64,000 nt of DNA from positions 62,001-126,000 of the forward strand of contig CAXXVQ010000009.1 in NCBI GenBank assembly GCA_963662245.2, given 5' to 3'. A model generated the notes under the pieces. It was not told the DNA's origin and did no database searches. It saw only the letters and a program-made list of their open reading frames with translations. Position numbers and translations under genes: made by a program. This document shows positions 34,314-43,522 of the stretch, one piece after another. This DNA is from JAFGVL01 sp963662245. GTDB taxonomy: Bacteria; Bacteroidota; Bacteroidia; Bacteroidales; Paludibacteraceae. How positions within the stretch are numbered: the first letter of the stretch is position 1; every line of letters begins with the position of its first letter.

Positions 34314-35804
34314 TTACTTCTTCAATAATTTATTTATTACCGGCAACTTTTGCAAAGGCATGTCCTTTTTTACTATTACAACAATAAATACCCCAAGAAG
34401 TACAGTTCTGATTGCATAATTTACCATTGACCACGGAGTTTCTGTAATAAAGCTAATTCCATACAAGCTTAATGCCAGTATGGTATATAAACCAATTCTT
34501 TTAAGCTGATAATCAATTGGGAAATGTTTTTGTCCGTAAAAGTATGATACTAGCATTATTGTTAGATAGCAAAAGAATGAAGCCCAAGCTGATCCCATAT
34601 AACCATATTTTGGGATGAAAAGGATGTTTATTGCTATGGTGATAATGGCTCCTAAAATAGAGAAATAAGCCCCATATTGCGTTTTATCTATCAGTTTGTA
34701 CCATAAGGATAGGTTGAAGAAAATACCTTGGAATAAGTAAGATGCCAAGATAATTGGAACCACTGCTAATCCTTCCCAATAACTTTCAGCAATTAGGTAT
34801 TTTAGGATATCTAAGAAGAACACCATTCCTAAGAAAATTAGTATAGAGAAGATGATGAAAAACTTCATCGCATCAGAATAGGCATCTTTGCTTTTGTGGT
34901 CTTTATGTTGAGCAAAAACAAATGGCTCGTATGCAAAACGGAAGGCTTGGGTAAACATCATCATTACCATGGCTACTTTAAAACACGCTCCGTAAATACC
35001 TAGTAAACGCATTCCTTCCTCAGCATCTGGATAGATATATGGGAAAATGATTTTGTCAACAGTTTGATTCATAATTCCTGCAATCCCTAATATTAGAAGA
35101 GGGAAAGAGTATTTCAACATCTTTTTCAATAGTTCTTTATCAAAATCAGGTTTTGCTTCAAATATTTCTGGAAGAAGCATGAAAAGTACTGAAGCTGTTG
35201 AAATTAAGTTTGCAATTAGAATGTAGCCCACGCCATAATTATGATTATAGAACCAGCTGATTAATCCCGGGTTCTTTTCCCAAATCCAAGGGCAAGCAAT
35301 TAAGAAGAATAAGTTTAATACGATATTGATAAAAATCATCATCAGCTTGATGGCTGCAAATTTTATCGGACGATTTTTATATCGTAAATATGCGAATGGA
35401 ATAGCTGTAAAAGCATCTATTGCAACAATAACTCCCATCATCCAGATGTATTCATTGTAGCCATTGTAGCCCATGGCGTCGGTGATGGGTTTTTGTAGGA
35501 TGATGATTCCAATTGCAAATAGGATAGAAGTAAATGCAAGAGAAAACAATGATGTGCTATAAACCGTTTTTACACGATCAACTTCTTTATTCATAAAACG
35601 GAAAAAGCCGGTTTCCATTCCGTAAGTAAGTAAAACAAGAAGTAGGGCAGTCCAAGCATACAAGTTTGTTATAATCCCGTATTCAGCGGCATTTTTTAGT
35701 ACATGTGTGTAAATCGGAACTAAACACCAGTTTAGGAAACGCCCCAAAATACTACTTACCCCATATATTGCTGTGTCCTTAGCTAAGGACTTCATTTTAC
35801 TCAT
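34314..35804 (-). CDS. Polysaccharide flippase (Wzx/PST-type, MOP superfamily)
   Basis: The 496-residue protein has about 14 hydrophobic segments, the usual topology of Wzx-type flippases. The N-terminal block LAKDTAIYGVSSILGRFLNW and the pattern of charged residues in the first helices are typical of the family. It is expected to flip undecaprenyl-diphosphate-linked oligosaccharide across the inner membrane, fitting the neighbouring ligase/polymerase and glycosyltransferases. It ends 9 bp from the two-domain glycosyltransferase stop on the other strand. Confidence 0.87.
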   Translation of the reverse strand: MSKMKSLAKDTAIYGVSSILGRFLNWCLVPIYTHVLKNAAEYGIITNLYAWTALLLVLLTYGMETGFFRFMNKEVDRVKTVYSTSLFSLAFTSILFAIGIIILQKPITDAMGYNGYNEYIWMMGVIVAIDAFTAIPFAYLRYKNRPIKFAAIKLMMIFINIVLNLFFLIACPWIWEKNPGLISWFYNHNYGVGYILIANLISTASVLFMLLPEIFEAKPDFDKELLKKMLKYSFPLLILGIAGIMNQTVDKIIFPYIYPDAEEGMRLLGIYGACFKVAMVMMMFTQAFRFAYEPFVFAQHKDHKSKDAYSDAMKFFIIFSILIFLGMVFFLDILKYLIAESYWEGLAVVPIILASYLFQGIFFNLSLWYKLIDKTQYGAYFSILGAIITIAINILFIPKYGYMGSAWASFFCYLTIMLVSYFYGQKHFPIDYQLKRIGLYTILALSLYGISFITETPWSMVNYAIRTVLLGVFIVVIVKKDMPLQKLPVINKLLKK

Positions 35805-35902
35805 AAAATCATAATGTTTATTTGATGATTCGGCTATTTGGTTTTTGTAAATATCGAGTCATCAAACTCTTGTCTTTAATCTTTTTTCTTTGCTCTAAAA
35901 AT

Positions 35903-36919
35903 CTAAAAAAGTGATCCTTGTTCACTTTGTTTTATTCGTCCTAGATGCGTATAGGCTAATTCGGTAACCTCTCTACCTCGAGGGGTTCGTTTTAAGAATC
36001 CTTCTTTTATTAAGAATGGTTCATACACCTCTTCAATTGTTCCTGCATCTTCGCTTAATGCCGTAGCAATGGTTGTTAAACCAACCGGACCTCCTTTGAA
36101 TTTGTCTATCATTGTGATGAGGATTTTATTGTCAACCTCATCTAGCCCGAATTTATCAATATTCAAAGCTTCGAGCGAATACTGAGCTATTTCTGAATCA
36201 ATTGTTCCGTTTCCTTTTACTTGAGCAAAGTCACGAACACGACGAAGCAATGCATTGGCAATACGAGGGGTTCCTCGACTACGACCTGCAATCTCTACCG
36301 CAGCTGCCTTTTCACATGGAACACCTAATAGGTTTGCCGAACGAAGAATAATTCCTGACAACACATCATTGTCGTAATATTCTAAGTGACAGTTGATCCC
36401 AAAACGAGCACGAAGCGGACTTGTCAATAAACCGCTGCGAGTGGTTGCTCCAATTAGCGTAAACGGATTCAGGTCAATTTGTATAGAGCGAGCACTTGGC
36501 CCTTTATCTATCATGATATCAATGCGATAATCTTCCATCGCTGAGTATAGGTATTCTTCAACTACCGGACTCAGACGGTGGATTTCATCGATGAAAAGAA
36601 CATCATTTTCTTCTAAAGAAGTAAGAATCCCGGCAAGGTCACCCGGCTTATCAAGCACTGGACCTGAAGTTAGTTTGAATCCAACCCCAAGCTCATTTGC
36701 AATGATATTGGAAAGGGTTGTTTTTCCTAAACCGGGAGGGCCATGAAGTAAAACATGGTCTAAGGCATCAGAGCGCATGCGTGCAGCACTTACGAAAATG
36801 CCAAGGTTTTCCACAATTTTGTTTTGACCTGAAAAGTCGTCAAAACTCAGTGGGCGTAAGGCATTTTCAAAATCTGATTCCCTGTTTTGGTTTCGTATGT
36901 TGAAATTCTCGTCTTGCAT
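35903..36919 (-). CDS. ruvB: Holliday junction branch-migration ATPase RuvB
   Basis: The 338-residue AAA+ ATPase has LRPLSFDDFSGQ, Walker A GPPGLGKTTL near residue 60, Walker B/DEIHR (DVLFIDEIHRLSP), sensor GATTRSGLLTSPLRARFG and a C-terminal winged-helix domain (EEVYEPFLIKEGFLKRTPRGR). With RuvA and RuvC it drives branch migration. It abuts gldA with no gap (gldA stop at 36920, ruvB start at 36919), so it is probably co-transcribed. Confidence 0.97.
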   Translation of the reverse strand: MQDENFNIRNQNRESDFENALRPLSFDDFSGQNKIVENLGIFVSAARMRSDALDHVLLHGPPGLGKTTLSNIIANELGVGFKLTSGPVLDKPGDLAGILTSLEENDVLFIDEIHRLSPVVEEYLYSAMEDYRIDIMIDKGPSARSIQIDLNPFTLIGATTRSGLLTSPLRARFGINCHLEYYDNDVLSGIILRSANLLGVPCEKAAAVEIAGRSRGTPRIANALLRRVRDFAQVKGNGTIDSEIAQYSLEALNIDKFGLDEVDNKILITMIDKFKGGPVGLTTIATALSEDAGTIEEVYEPFLIKEGFLKRTPRGREVTELAYTHLGRIKQSEQGSLF

Positions 36920-37837
36920 TTAAATCTTGTTTCCTCCTGTCAATTCGTGGAATACATCTTCCATGTTTCTTTCTTGTTGATTCAGAGTTAGTAAGGTCAG
37001 TCCTTGTTCATTTACAAAGCGGAAAACCTCACCACGAATATCTTCTGAACTCTCAATTTGATATAGGCATGGTTTAACTTTAGAAACAGCTAGTACAGTT
37101 TCAATCTTTCTAAACAATGCTTCATCAATTTCTTTATCAAGTTCTACAGTAAGCACATGGCTTTTTCTGTTTTTTGCAGAAATAATTTCTTCTTCTTTCT
37201 CGTCGGCAACAATATTTCCGCGGTTGATAATAACTACTCTGTCACATATAGCACTCACTTCCTGCATGATGTGAGTAGAAAGCATTACCGTTTTTTCTTT
37301 ACCAATTTCTGAAATTAGATTTCTAACGCCTACTAGCTGGTTCGGGTCTAGTCCTGTTGTAGGTTCATCAAGAATCAACACTTTAGGGTCGTGGATTAAA
37401 GCTTGAGCTAGACCCACGCGCTGACGATATCCTTTAGAAAGCTGACCGATTTTCTTTTTGTATTCTAATGTCAATCCAGTCATCTCAATCATCTCATCTA
37501 CGCGAGCATTGCTACCTTTGCCTAGTTTGTACATTTGATCAACAAAACGCAAGTATTCCTTTACATACATTTCCAAGTACAAAGGATTGTGTTCCGGAAG
37601 GTATCCGATTAACTTTTTTGTTTCCAGTGGGTTATCTTTCACTTCTATGCCACAAACTTGAACAGAACCTTTTTCATATGGAACATATCCTGTGATGGAT
37701 TTCATCATGGTTGATTTTCCGGCACCGTTAGGCCCAATAAATCCAACAATCTGTCCTGATCCGATTTCAAAACTCACATCGTTCAACACGCACTGTTCGC
37801 CGTAATGTTTAGTTACATTTTTAATTGATATTGACAT
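36920..37837 (-). CDS. gldA: ABC-transporter ATP-binding protein, GldA type
   Basis: The 305-residue ABC ATPase has Walker A GPNGAGKSTM near residue 35, signature LSKGYRQRVGLAQAL near 132, Walker B VLILDEPTTGLDP near 155 and the H-loop STHIMQEV. The length, the long C-terminal domain (residues 215-305) and MSISIKNVTKHYGEQCVLND match GldA. GldA pairs with GldF/GldG in the gliding motility/type IX-associated exporter of Bacteroidota. No gldF or gldG gene is adjacent, so function in gliding is not shown. It could be a general exporter ATPase. A CAAAAGTA box lies at 37876-37883. Confidence 0.8.
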   Translation of the reverse strand: MSISIKNVTKHYGEQCVLNDVSFEIGSGQIVGFIGPNGAGKSTMMKSITGYVPYEKGSVQVCGIEVKDNPLETKKLIGYLPEHNPLYLEMYVKEYLRFVDQMYKLGKGSNARVDEMIEMTGLTLEYKKKIGQLSKGYRQRVGLAQALIHDPKVLILDEPTTGLDPNQLVGVRNLISEIGKEKTVMLSTHIMQEVSAICDRVVIINRGNIVADEKEEEIISAKNRKSHVLTVELDKEIDEALFRKIETVLAVSKVKPCLYQIESSEDIRGEVFRFVNEQGLTLLTLNQQERNMEDVFHELTGGNKI

Positions 37838-37928
37838 AGTGTACAGAAGTTTTAATTACCCTATTCTACAACCCACAAAAGTAATCAGAAATATTTAAAA
37901 GGGGTCAGATTTTGCGCAGGAAAGAGCT

Positions 37929-37958
37929 TTTGATGATATATAAAAAAATATACCTTTG
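37929..37958 (+). promoter_or_regulatory. Promoter of murF
   Basis: TTTG (37929-37932), an 18-bp spacer, then TACCTTTG (37951-37958), an exact TAnnTTTG. It lies 20 bp before ATG 37978 and downstream of the longer possible start at 37912, so it settles the murF start. Confidence 0.65.
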
Positions 37959-37977
37959 TGATAAAATCAGCAAAGCC

Positions 37978-39270
37978 ATGACAATAGAAGAAATTTACGA
38001 GATTTATCTACAACATCCTCAGGTGACTACAGACAGTAGAAACTGCCCGAAGAATTCTATCTTTTTTGCCTTAAAAGGGGCTAATTTTAATGGGAATGCA
38101 TACGCTGCTTCTTCCCTTGAAAAAGGTTGTGCTTACGCAGTTATTGATGAGCCTGAATATGCAATTTCTTCTCAATTTATTTTGGTGGAAGATGTTTTGG
38201 GTTGTTTGCAAGAGCTGGCGCAGCATCACCGAATTGCTATGGGAATTCCAGTTATTGGCATTACCGGAACTAATGGAAAAACCACTTCTAAAGAGCTGAT
38301 TGCTGCCGTTTTAACACAAAAATTTAATTTGCTTTATACGCAAGGGAATTTTAATAATCACATCGGAGTTCCGCTTACGCTATTGAGTTTGACAAAAGAG
38401 CATCAAATGGCAGTAATAGAAATGGGAGCTAATCATGCCGGTGAAATTAAAACTTTGGTTGAGATTGCAATCCCTAATGCAGGTATTGTTACCAATGTGG
38501 GCAAAGCTCATTTGGAAGGTTTTGGTTCGTTCGAAGGTGTTATCAAAACAAAAAGTGAGATGTATGATTTTTTGCGAGAAACTGGTGGTCAGGCTTTTGT
38601 GAATTTAGATAACTCTATTTTGTTTGAAAAATCTGAAGGCATTGAGCGCGTAGGTTACGGTATGGAAAATAAAGACGGTCAGGTATATGGTCGTATTTCT
38701 GCTTGTTCTCCGTTTTTAGAAATTGAATGGCAAAATCATGGTGATGCACAATTACATCTAATTAAAACCCATTTAATCGGAAGTTATAATGCTGAAAATG
38801 TATTAGCTGCTGTTTGTATAGGTCGCTATTTTGATATTGATTCAAAAACGATTAGTAACGCCGTCAGCAACTATATTCCGCAAAACAACCGTTCGCAACT
38901 AACTGAAACAGAAAAGAATAAATTAGTTGTGGATGCGTATAATGCTAATCCCACAAGTATGCAGGCAGCCATTAAAAATTTTGTTTTAATGGAAGTTCCT
39001 AAAAAGGCTTTGATTTTGGGAGATATGCGCGAACTGGCCGATGATAGTGCATCGGAGCACCAACGCATTGTTGATTTATTAGCAGAAAATAAATTTGATA
39101 AGGTGTTTTTAGTAGGAGATTGTTTTAGTAAGACAAATACTTCTTATCCAACTTTCCCAAATGCCGATGCTTTGATTCAAGAAATTCCTCAGTTGGAATT
39201 ACAAGATTATTATATTTTGATAAAAGGTTCTAGAGGAATCAAGTTGGAAACTGTTGTAAGTAGCTTATAA
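37978..39270 (+). CDS. murF: UDP-N-acetylmuramoyl-tripeptide--D-alanyl-D-alanine ligase MurF
   Basis: The 430-residue Mur ligase has an N-terminal UDP-binding domain (TTDSRNCPKNSIFFALKG), the ATP-binding GITGTNGKTTSKEL near residue 98, central EMGANHAGEI and a C-terminal domain with DAYNANPTSM and ILGDMRELADDSASEH, all MurF signatures. It adds D-Ala-D-Ala to UDP-MurNAc-tripeptide in the cytoplasm. ATG 37978 is chosen because the promoter lies between it and 37912. A membrane GT2 gene begins 2 bp after its stop. Confidence 0.95.
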   Translation: MTIEEIYEIYLQHPQVTTDSRNCPKNSIFFALKGANFNGNAYAASSLEKGCAYAVIDEPEYAISSQFILVEDVLGCLQELAQHHRIAMGIPVIGITGTNGKTTSKELIAAVLTQKFNLLYTQGNFNNHIGVPLTLLSLTKEHQMAVIEMGANHAGEIKTLVEIAIPNAGIVTNVGKAHLEGFGSFEGVIKTKSEMYDFLRETGGQAFVNLDNSILFEKSEGIERVGYGMENKDGQVYGRISACSPFLEIEWQNHGDAQLHLIKTHLIGSYNAENVLAAVCIGRYFDIDSKTISNAVSNYIPQNNRSQLTETEKNKLVVDAYNANPTSMQAAIKNFVLMEVPKKALILGDMRELADDSASEHQRIVDLLAENKFDKVFLVGDCFSKTNTSYPTFPNADALIQEIPQLELQDYYILIKGSRGIKLETVVSSL

Positions 39271-39271
39271 T

Positions 39272-40375
39272 ATGCAATACCTGATAACCTTTTCCGTCCT
39301 AGTCGTTCTAGCGTATATTTATATGCTAGCGCAATTTTATAGAGGGTGGAAAAGTTTATCTTTTTTTTCTGCTTCAGAGGAAGAAGCTATGTTTCCAATA
39401 TCGGTTATTGTGCCTTTTCGAAATGAAGAAGAAAATCTTCCTTCATTGTTGTTGGCATTGTCAGCTCAAACTTATCCGTATCTTGAAATCATTTTAGTCA
39501 ATGATCATTCCACAGATTCATCTTCAGATATCGTCAAAAAATTTCAGCAAAATATTCCTTTTCTAAAACTTGTAGATGCAAAAGGAGAAGGCAAGAAAAA
39601 TGCCTTAAAAGAAGGAATTGCTCGGTCAACAGGAGATTTTATCGTTTGTACAGATGCAGATTGTATCCCGGGAAATGACTGGATTAAAACCATTGCCAGT
39701 TATCAAGCAGAGCATTATTGTGATATGCTTATTTGTCCGGTGAAAATTGCTGATGGCCAATCTGTGTTTCAAAAACTACAAGCCTTAGAATTTACGACTT
39801 TGATTGCATCTGGAGCTGGTGCAGCTGGGATTAAAAAGCCAATTATGTGTAATGGTGCTAATCTCGGTTTTTCTCGTTTAGCCTGGGAGAGAAGTGTCGA
39901 TGAATTGAAAGAAAATGAACCTTCAGGTGATGATATGTTCTTGATGATGAGCATTAAAAAACGAAATGGGAGAATTCATTTTTTGAAAAAAGAAGAAGCT
40001 ATAGTTGAGACTGTGGCTTGTGAAACTATTCCGGAATTTATCAATCAGCGTAAGCGTTGGGTTTCTAAGTCAAAATCATATTCAGATTTTCAGGTTATGG
40101 CTGTAGGCTTAGAAGTGATGATAGTTAATCTATTGATTTTAGGATATCTGTCCTACGGATTTATTTATCCAATAGCTTTTAAAGCAGCTATTTTAATATG
40201 GTTAGTAAAGACTCTTTCAGATATGCTATTTTTGTCAAAAACACTTGATTTCTTCGGTCAAAAAAGCTTAATCCTTTTGATGCCTTTATTTTCAGTTTTA
40301 TACCCGTTATATGTTCTCATATCTGGGTTTTTGGGCTTATTTGGGAGTTATACTTGGAAAGATAGGCGTTATTGA
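39272..40375 (+). CDS. Membrane-anchored family 2 glycosyltransferase
   Basis: The 367-residue protein has an N-terminal transmembrane helix (1-20) and a cytoplasmic GT2 domain (about 40-265). GT2 motifs are ISVIVPFRNEEENLPSL, ILVNDHSTDSS, FIVCTDADCIPGN (DxD) and the processive QxxRW-like INQRKRWVSKSKSY. Two to three C-terminal hydrophobic segments follow. The layout resembles cellulose synthase-like or hyaluronan-type transferases. The acceptor is unknown. It follows murF by 2 bp and overlaps the convergent Rieske-like lipoprotein gene by 7 bp. Confidence 0.87.
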   Translation: MQYLITFSVLVVLAYIYMLAQFYRGWKSLSFFSASEEEAMFPISVIVPFRNEEENLPSLLLALSAQTYPYLEIILVNDHSTDSSSDIVKKFQQNIPFLKLVDAKGEGKKNALKEGIARSTGDFIVCTDADCIPGNDWIKTIASYQAEHYCDMLICPVKIADGQSVFQKLQALEFTTLIASGAGAAGIKKPIMCNGANLGFSRLAWERSVDELKENEPSGDDMFLMMSIKKRNGRIHFLKKEEAIVETVACETIPEFINQRKRWVSKSKSYSDFQVMAVGLEVMIVNLLILGYLSYGFIYPIAFKAAILIWLVKTLSDMLFLSKTLDFFGQKSLILLMPLFSVLYPLYVLISGFLGLFGSYTWKDRRY

Positions 40376-40833
40376 GTTACGGTAAGTATTAGTCCTGACG
40401 ATGTGTTGTGTTTCGTCACGGTATATCTTTTCAGGCCTTCTTCTGCCGGACCGGATTCTCTGTATCCAATTCCCCAGCCAATATTGAACACTGAACCGCA
40501 TTCCTCACAAATTGCTTGTCCAACACCATTAGGAATTACTCTCACAGTGCGCTTTTTTTCATAAGGGCATGCCATGTCAAAAGCATAATATTCGTCTTTG
40601 TAGCCATACATTATCATAATTCCCCCATATCCAAGTGCGTCGCTTGATTTTTCAGTTTCGGTAAATGTCATCACACCACCTATAGTGCGCAGGGTTATTG
40701 CTTCTAAATTTGTGTTCCTTTCCAAATACACTGGGTAGTCTGGTATTGAAGAGTTGTCATTAACATCTTCACATGAGAAAAAGATGCCGAAAAGGCTAAA
40801 AAAAAGGATTTTTATAAGTGTTATTTTCTTCAT
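40369..40833 (-). CDS. Rieske-fold-like lipoprotein without canonical cluster ligands
   Basis: The 154-residue lipoprotein has Cys21 after FSLFGIFFS. The second half looks like the Rieske cluster domain of Bacteroidota small lipoproteins: YYAFDMACPYEKKRTVRV and AICEECGSVFNIGWG. The ligand positions are C89-P-Y91 and C109-x-x-C112, where a true Rieske centre has CxH and CxxH. A 2His-2Cys [2Fe-2S] centre is therefore not expected; three Cys remain. It is convergent with the GT2 gene (7 bp overlap). Function unknown. Confidence 0.65.
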   Translation of the reverse strand: MKKITLIKILFFSLFGIFFSCEDVNDNSSIPDYPVYLERNTNLEAITLRTIGGVMTFTETEKSSDALGYGGIMIMYGYKDEYYAFDMACPYEKKRTVRVIPNGVGQAICEECGSVFNIGWGIGYRESGPAEEGLKRYTVTKHNTSSGLILTVTQ

Positions 40834-40919
40834 TTTTCAGTGATTATCATAGGTTTACAAAGGTATATAAAAATCAAAAATACTACAGTCAAAATTCAGG
40901 CCATTTCCCTTTTTAATTT

Positions 40920-40951
40920 TTTGGCATCTAGAGTATAAAAATGTATATTTG
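40920..40951 (+). promoter_or_regulatory. Promoter of gyrB
   Basis: TTTG (40920-40923), a 20-bp spacer, then TATATTTG (40944-40951). It lies 49 bp before ATG 41001 and overlaps the longer possible start at 40941, so that start is unlikely. Confidence 0.6.
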
Positions 40952-41000
40952 CTTGCTTTTTATATATAGAACAAGAATAACGAATTTATATTTATCTAAA

Positions 41001-42953
41001 ATGAGTGAAGTAGAGAAAAAAGGCCAAAATTATGGCGCTAGTAGTATCCAGGTATTAGAAGGCTTAGAGGCAGTTCGTAAACGCCCGGCAATGTATATTG
41101 GGGATATTGGCGTAAAAGGTTTACACCACCTAGTTTATGAAGTTGTAGATAACTCTATTGATGAGGCTATGGCCGGATACTGTAAGAACATTACAGTAGA
41201 CATCAATGAAGATAATTCAATAACGGTAGTAGATGATGGTCGTGGTATTCCTGTTGATTTTCATGAGAAAGAAGGGAAATCAGCACTTGAGGTTGTTTTA
41301 ACTGTACTTCATGCCGGGGGTAAATTTGATAAGGATTCTTATAAAGTTTCCGGAGGTCTTCACGGGGTAGGTGTTTCGTGTGTGAATGCACTTTCTATTT
41401 ACCTTAAAGCGGAAGTTAAGAAAGATGGAAAATTATATATGCAAGAATATTCTTGCGGAGCTCCAAAGGCATCTATTGCAGAAATAGGAACTTCTACTGC
41501 AAATGGTACTACAATTACATTTAAGCCTGATGCAAGCATATTTACAGAAGTAATTTATAAATATGATATTCTTGCTGCTCGTCTCCGTGAGCTTTCTTAC
41601 TTAAATGCCGGAATTCATATTACACTTACAGATAAAAGAGAAAAACTAGAAGATGGTTCATTTAAATCTGATAAATTCTATTCAGAAAAAGGATTAAGTG
41701 AGTTTGTTGAATATCTAGATTCTTCTCGTGAACAATTATTTGAAGATGTAATTCATATCAACACAGAGAAATTTGGTTCTCCTGTTGAAATTGCGATGAC
41801 TTACAATACTACTTTCAACGAAAGCATTAACTCATATGTAAATAATATCAATACGATTGAAGGAGGTACTCATGTTGCCGGATTCCGTCGTGGTCTTACT
41901 CGTACTTTGAAAAAGTATGCTGAGGATGCAAAATTATTAGAGAAGGTGAAATTTGAAATCAGTGGTGATGACTTCCGTGAAGGACTTACTGCTGTTATTT
42001 CAGTAAAAGTTGCTGAACCTCAGTTTGAAGGTCAAACAAAAACCAAATTAGGTAATAACGAAATTATGGGTGTGGTTGACCAAGCTGTTGGTGAAGTTTT
42101 AGGAAACTTCCTTGAAGAGCATCCAAAAGAGGCTAAAGTTATTGTTGAAAAGGTAATTCTTGCAGCAACAGCTCGTCATGCAGCTCGTAAAGCTCGTGAA
42201 ATGGTGCAACGCAAATCACCTCTTTCAGGTGGTGGTCTGCCTGGTAAACTAGCTGACTGTTCAGATAAAGATCCGGATATTTGTGAGATTTTCCTTGTCG
42301 AGGGTGACTCGGCAGGTGGTACGGCAAAACAAGGTCGTAACCGTGCTTTCCAAGCTATTCTTCCTTTGCGTGGTAAAATCCTGAATGTCGAAAAAGCGAT
42401 GCAACACAAAGTGCTAGAAAGTGAAGAAATTCGTAATATCTACACAGCACTTGGTGTAACTATTGGAACTGAGGAAGATTCAAAAGCATTGAACATGGTA
42501 AAACTTCGTTATAAGAAGATCATTATCATGACCGATGCCGATGTCGATGGTAGCCACATTGCAACTTTGATTATGACATTTTTCTTCCGTCACATGAAAG
42601 AACTGATTGAAAACGGATATTTATATATTGCAACTCCACCACTTTACTTGTGTAAAAAAGGTAAAACTGAGGAGTACTGCTGGAATGAAAATCAACGCTT
42701 GATGTTCGTTGAGAAATATGCTGACGGGAAAGAAGGTTCAGTACATATCCAACGCTATAAAGGTCTTGGAGAGATGAATGCTGAGCAACTTTGGAGTACA
42801 ACAATGAATCCTGAACACCGTACACTTCGTCAAGTTACTATTGAGAATGCAGCTGATGCTGATCATATTTTCTCAATGTTGATGGGTGATGAGGTTGCTC
42901 CTCGCCGTGAATTCATCGAACAAAATGCTACTTACGCTAAAATTGATGCGTAA
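41001..42953 (+). CDS. gyrB: DNA gyrase subunit B
   Basis: The 650-residue protein has the GHKL ATPase domain (VRKRPAMYIGD, VDDGRGIPVD, GGKFDKDSYKVSGGLHGVG) and transducer domain. The TOPRIM domain has the EGDSAGGTAKQGRNR motif near residue 430, and DADVDGSHI also falls there. Gyrase introduces negative supercoils and is a quinolone/novobiocin target. ParE is a possible alternative, but the length, C-terminus and TOPRIM sequence favour GyrB. gyrA is not in the window. The second LOG gene overlaps its stop (TAATG). Confidence 0.93.
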   Translation: MSEVEKKGQNYGASSIQVLEGLEAVRKRPAMYIGDIGVKGLHHLVYEVVDNSIDEAMAGYCKNITVDINEDNSITVVDDGRGIPVDFHEKEGKSALEVVLTVLHAGGKFDKDSYKVSGGLHGVGVSCVNALSIYLKAEVKKDGKLYMQEYSCGAPKASIAEIGTSTANGTTITFKPDASIFTEVIYKYDILAARLRELSYLNAGIHITLTDKREKLEDGSFKSDKFYSEKGLSEFVEYLDSSREQLFEDVIHINTEKFGSPVEIAMTYNTTFNESINSYVNNINTIEGGTHVAGFRRGLTRTLKKYAEDAKLLEKVKFEISGDDFREGLTAVISVKVAEPQFEGQTKTKLGNNEIMGVVDQAVGEVLGNFLEEHPKEAKVIVEKVILAATARHAARKAREMVQRKSPLSGGGLPGKLADCSDKDPDICEIFLVEGDSAGGTAKQGRNRAFQAILPLRGKILNVEKAMQHKVLESEEIRNIYTALGVTIGTEEDSKALNMVKLRYKKIIIMTDADVDGSHIATLIMTFFFRHMKELIENGYLYIATPPLYLCKKGKTEEYCWNENQRLMFVEKYADGKEGSVHIQRYKGLGEMNAEQLWSTTMNPEHRTLRQVTIENAADADHIFSMLMGDEVAPRREFIEQNATYAKIDA

Positions 42954-43480
42954 TGAATGTTGCTGTTTTTTGTTCCTCTAGTAACGATCTAAATCCTTTT
43001 TTTCATCAGGATGCAGAGAAGATAGGTGAATTTTTAGGAAAAGGATCCCATACCCTAGTTTATGGAGGGTCAAAAAATGGTTTAATGGAAACTGTTGCTC
43101 GTAAGGCGCATGATGCAGGAGCATTTATAATTGGAATTTTACCGGAAGAAATAAAATCTCAATTATCTGATTTCATCGATGAAAAGTTATTTGTAGATTC
43201 TCTTTCAGAGCGAAAGGAATTATTACAGGAATATGCTGATAAATTTGTTGTTCTACCTGGCGGCTTTGGCACTCTAGATGAGATGTTAGAAATACTTGCT
43301 TCTGCACAAATAGGAGAACACGACAAACAACTTATTATAATCAATTCTAATGGTTATTATAATTCATTAATTGAGATGTTTAATAAGATTTTTGATGAGA
43401 AGTTTTCAGCAATAGCAAATAAAAAGCTCTTTACATTTGTTAATAATGCTGATGAATGTATTGAATTGATAAAGGAATAA
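42953..43480 (+). CDS. LOG-family (TIGR00730) protein, second paralogue
   Basis: The 175-residue protein has the LOG motifs YGGSKNGLMETVARKA near residue 40 and PGGFGTLDEMLEIL near 100. It shares fold and motifs with the LOG protein at 1267-1848 but diverges through most of its length, so the substrate or regulation may differ. Its ATG shares one base with the gyrB stop (TAATG), which suggests translational coupling. Confidence 0.87.
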   Translation: MNVAVFCSSSNDLNPFFHQDAEKIGEFLGKGSHTLVYGGSKNGLMETVARKAHDAGAFIIGILPEEIKSQLSDFIDEKLFVDSLSERKELLQEYADKFVVLPGGFGTLDEMLEILASAQIGEHDKQLIIINSNGYYNSLIEMFNKIFDEKFSAIANKKLFTFVNNADECIELIKE

Positions 43481-43522
43481 CAAGGTTATTTTTTAATTAT
43501 TATATAATCCAAATCTAAAACA

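Noticed and set aside
26336..35804. A defence island interpretation of the accessory genes
   Set aside because: All genes here fit glycan assembly (transferases, ligase/polymerase, flippase); there is no nuclease, methylase, NTPase sensor or other defence module.
37912..37977. Upstream start of murF
   Set aside because: A well-formed promoter (37929-37958) lies within this stretch, so translation must start at 37978.
40941..41000. Upstream start of gyrB
   Set aside because: The -7 box 40944-40951 would fall after the start codon, and the extra residues are not family-like.
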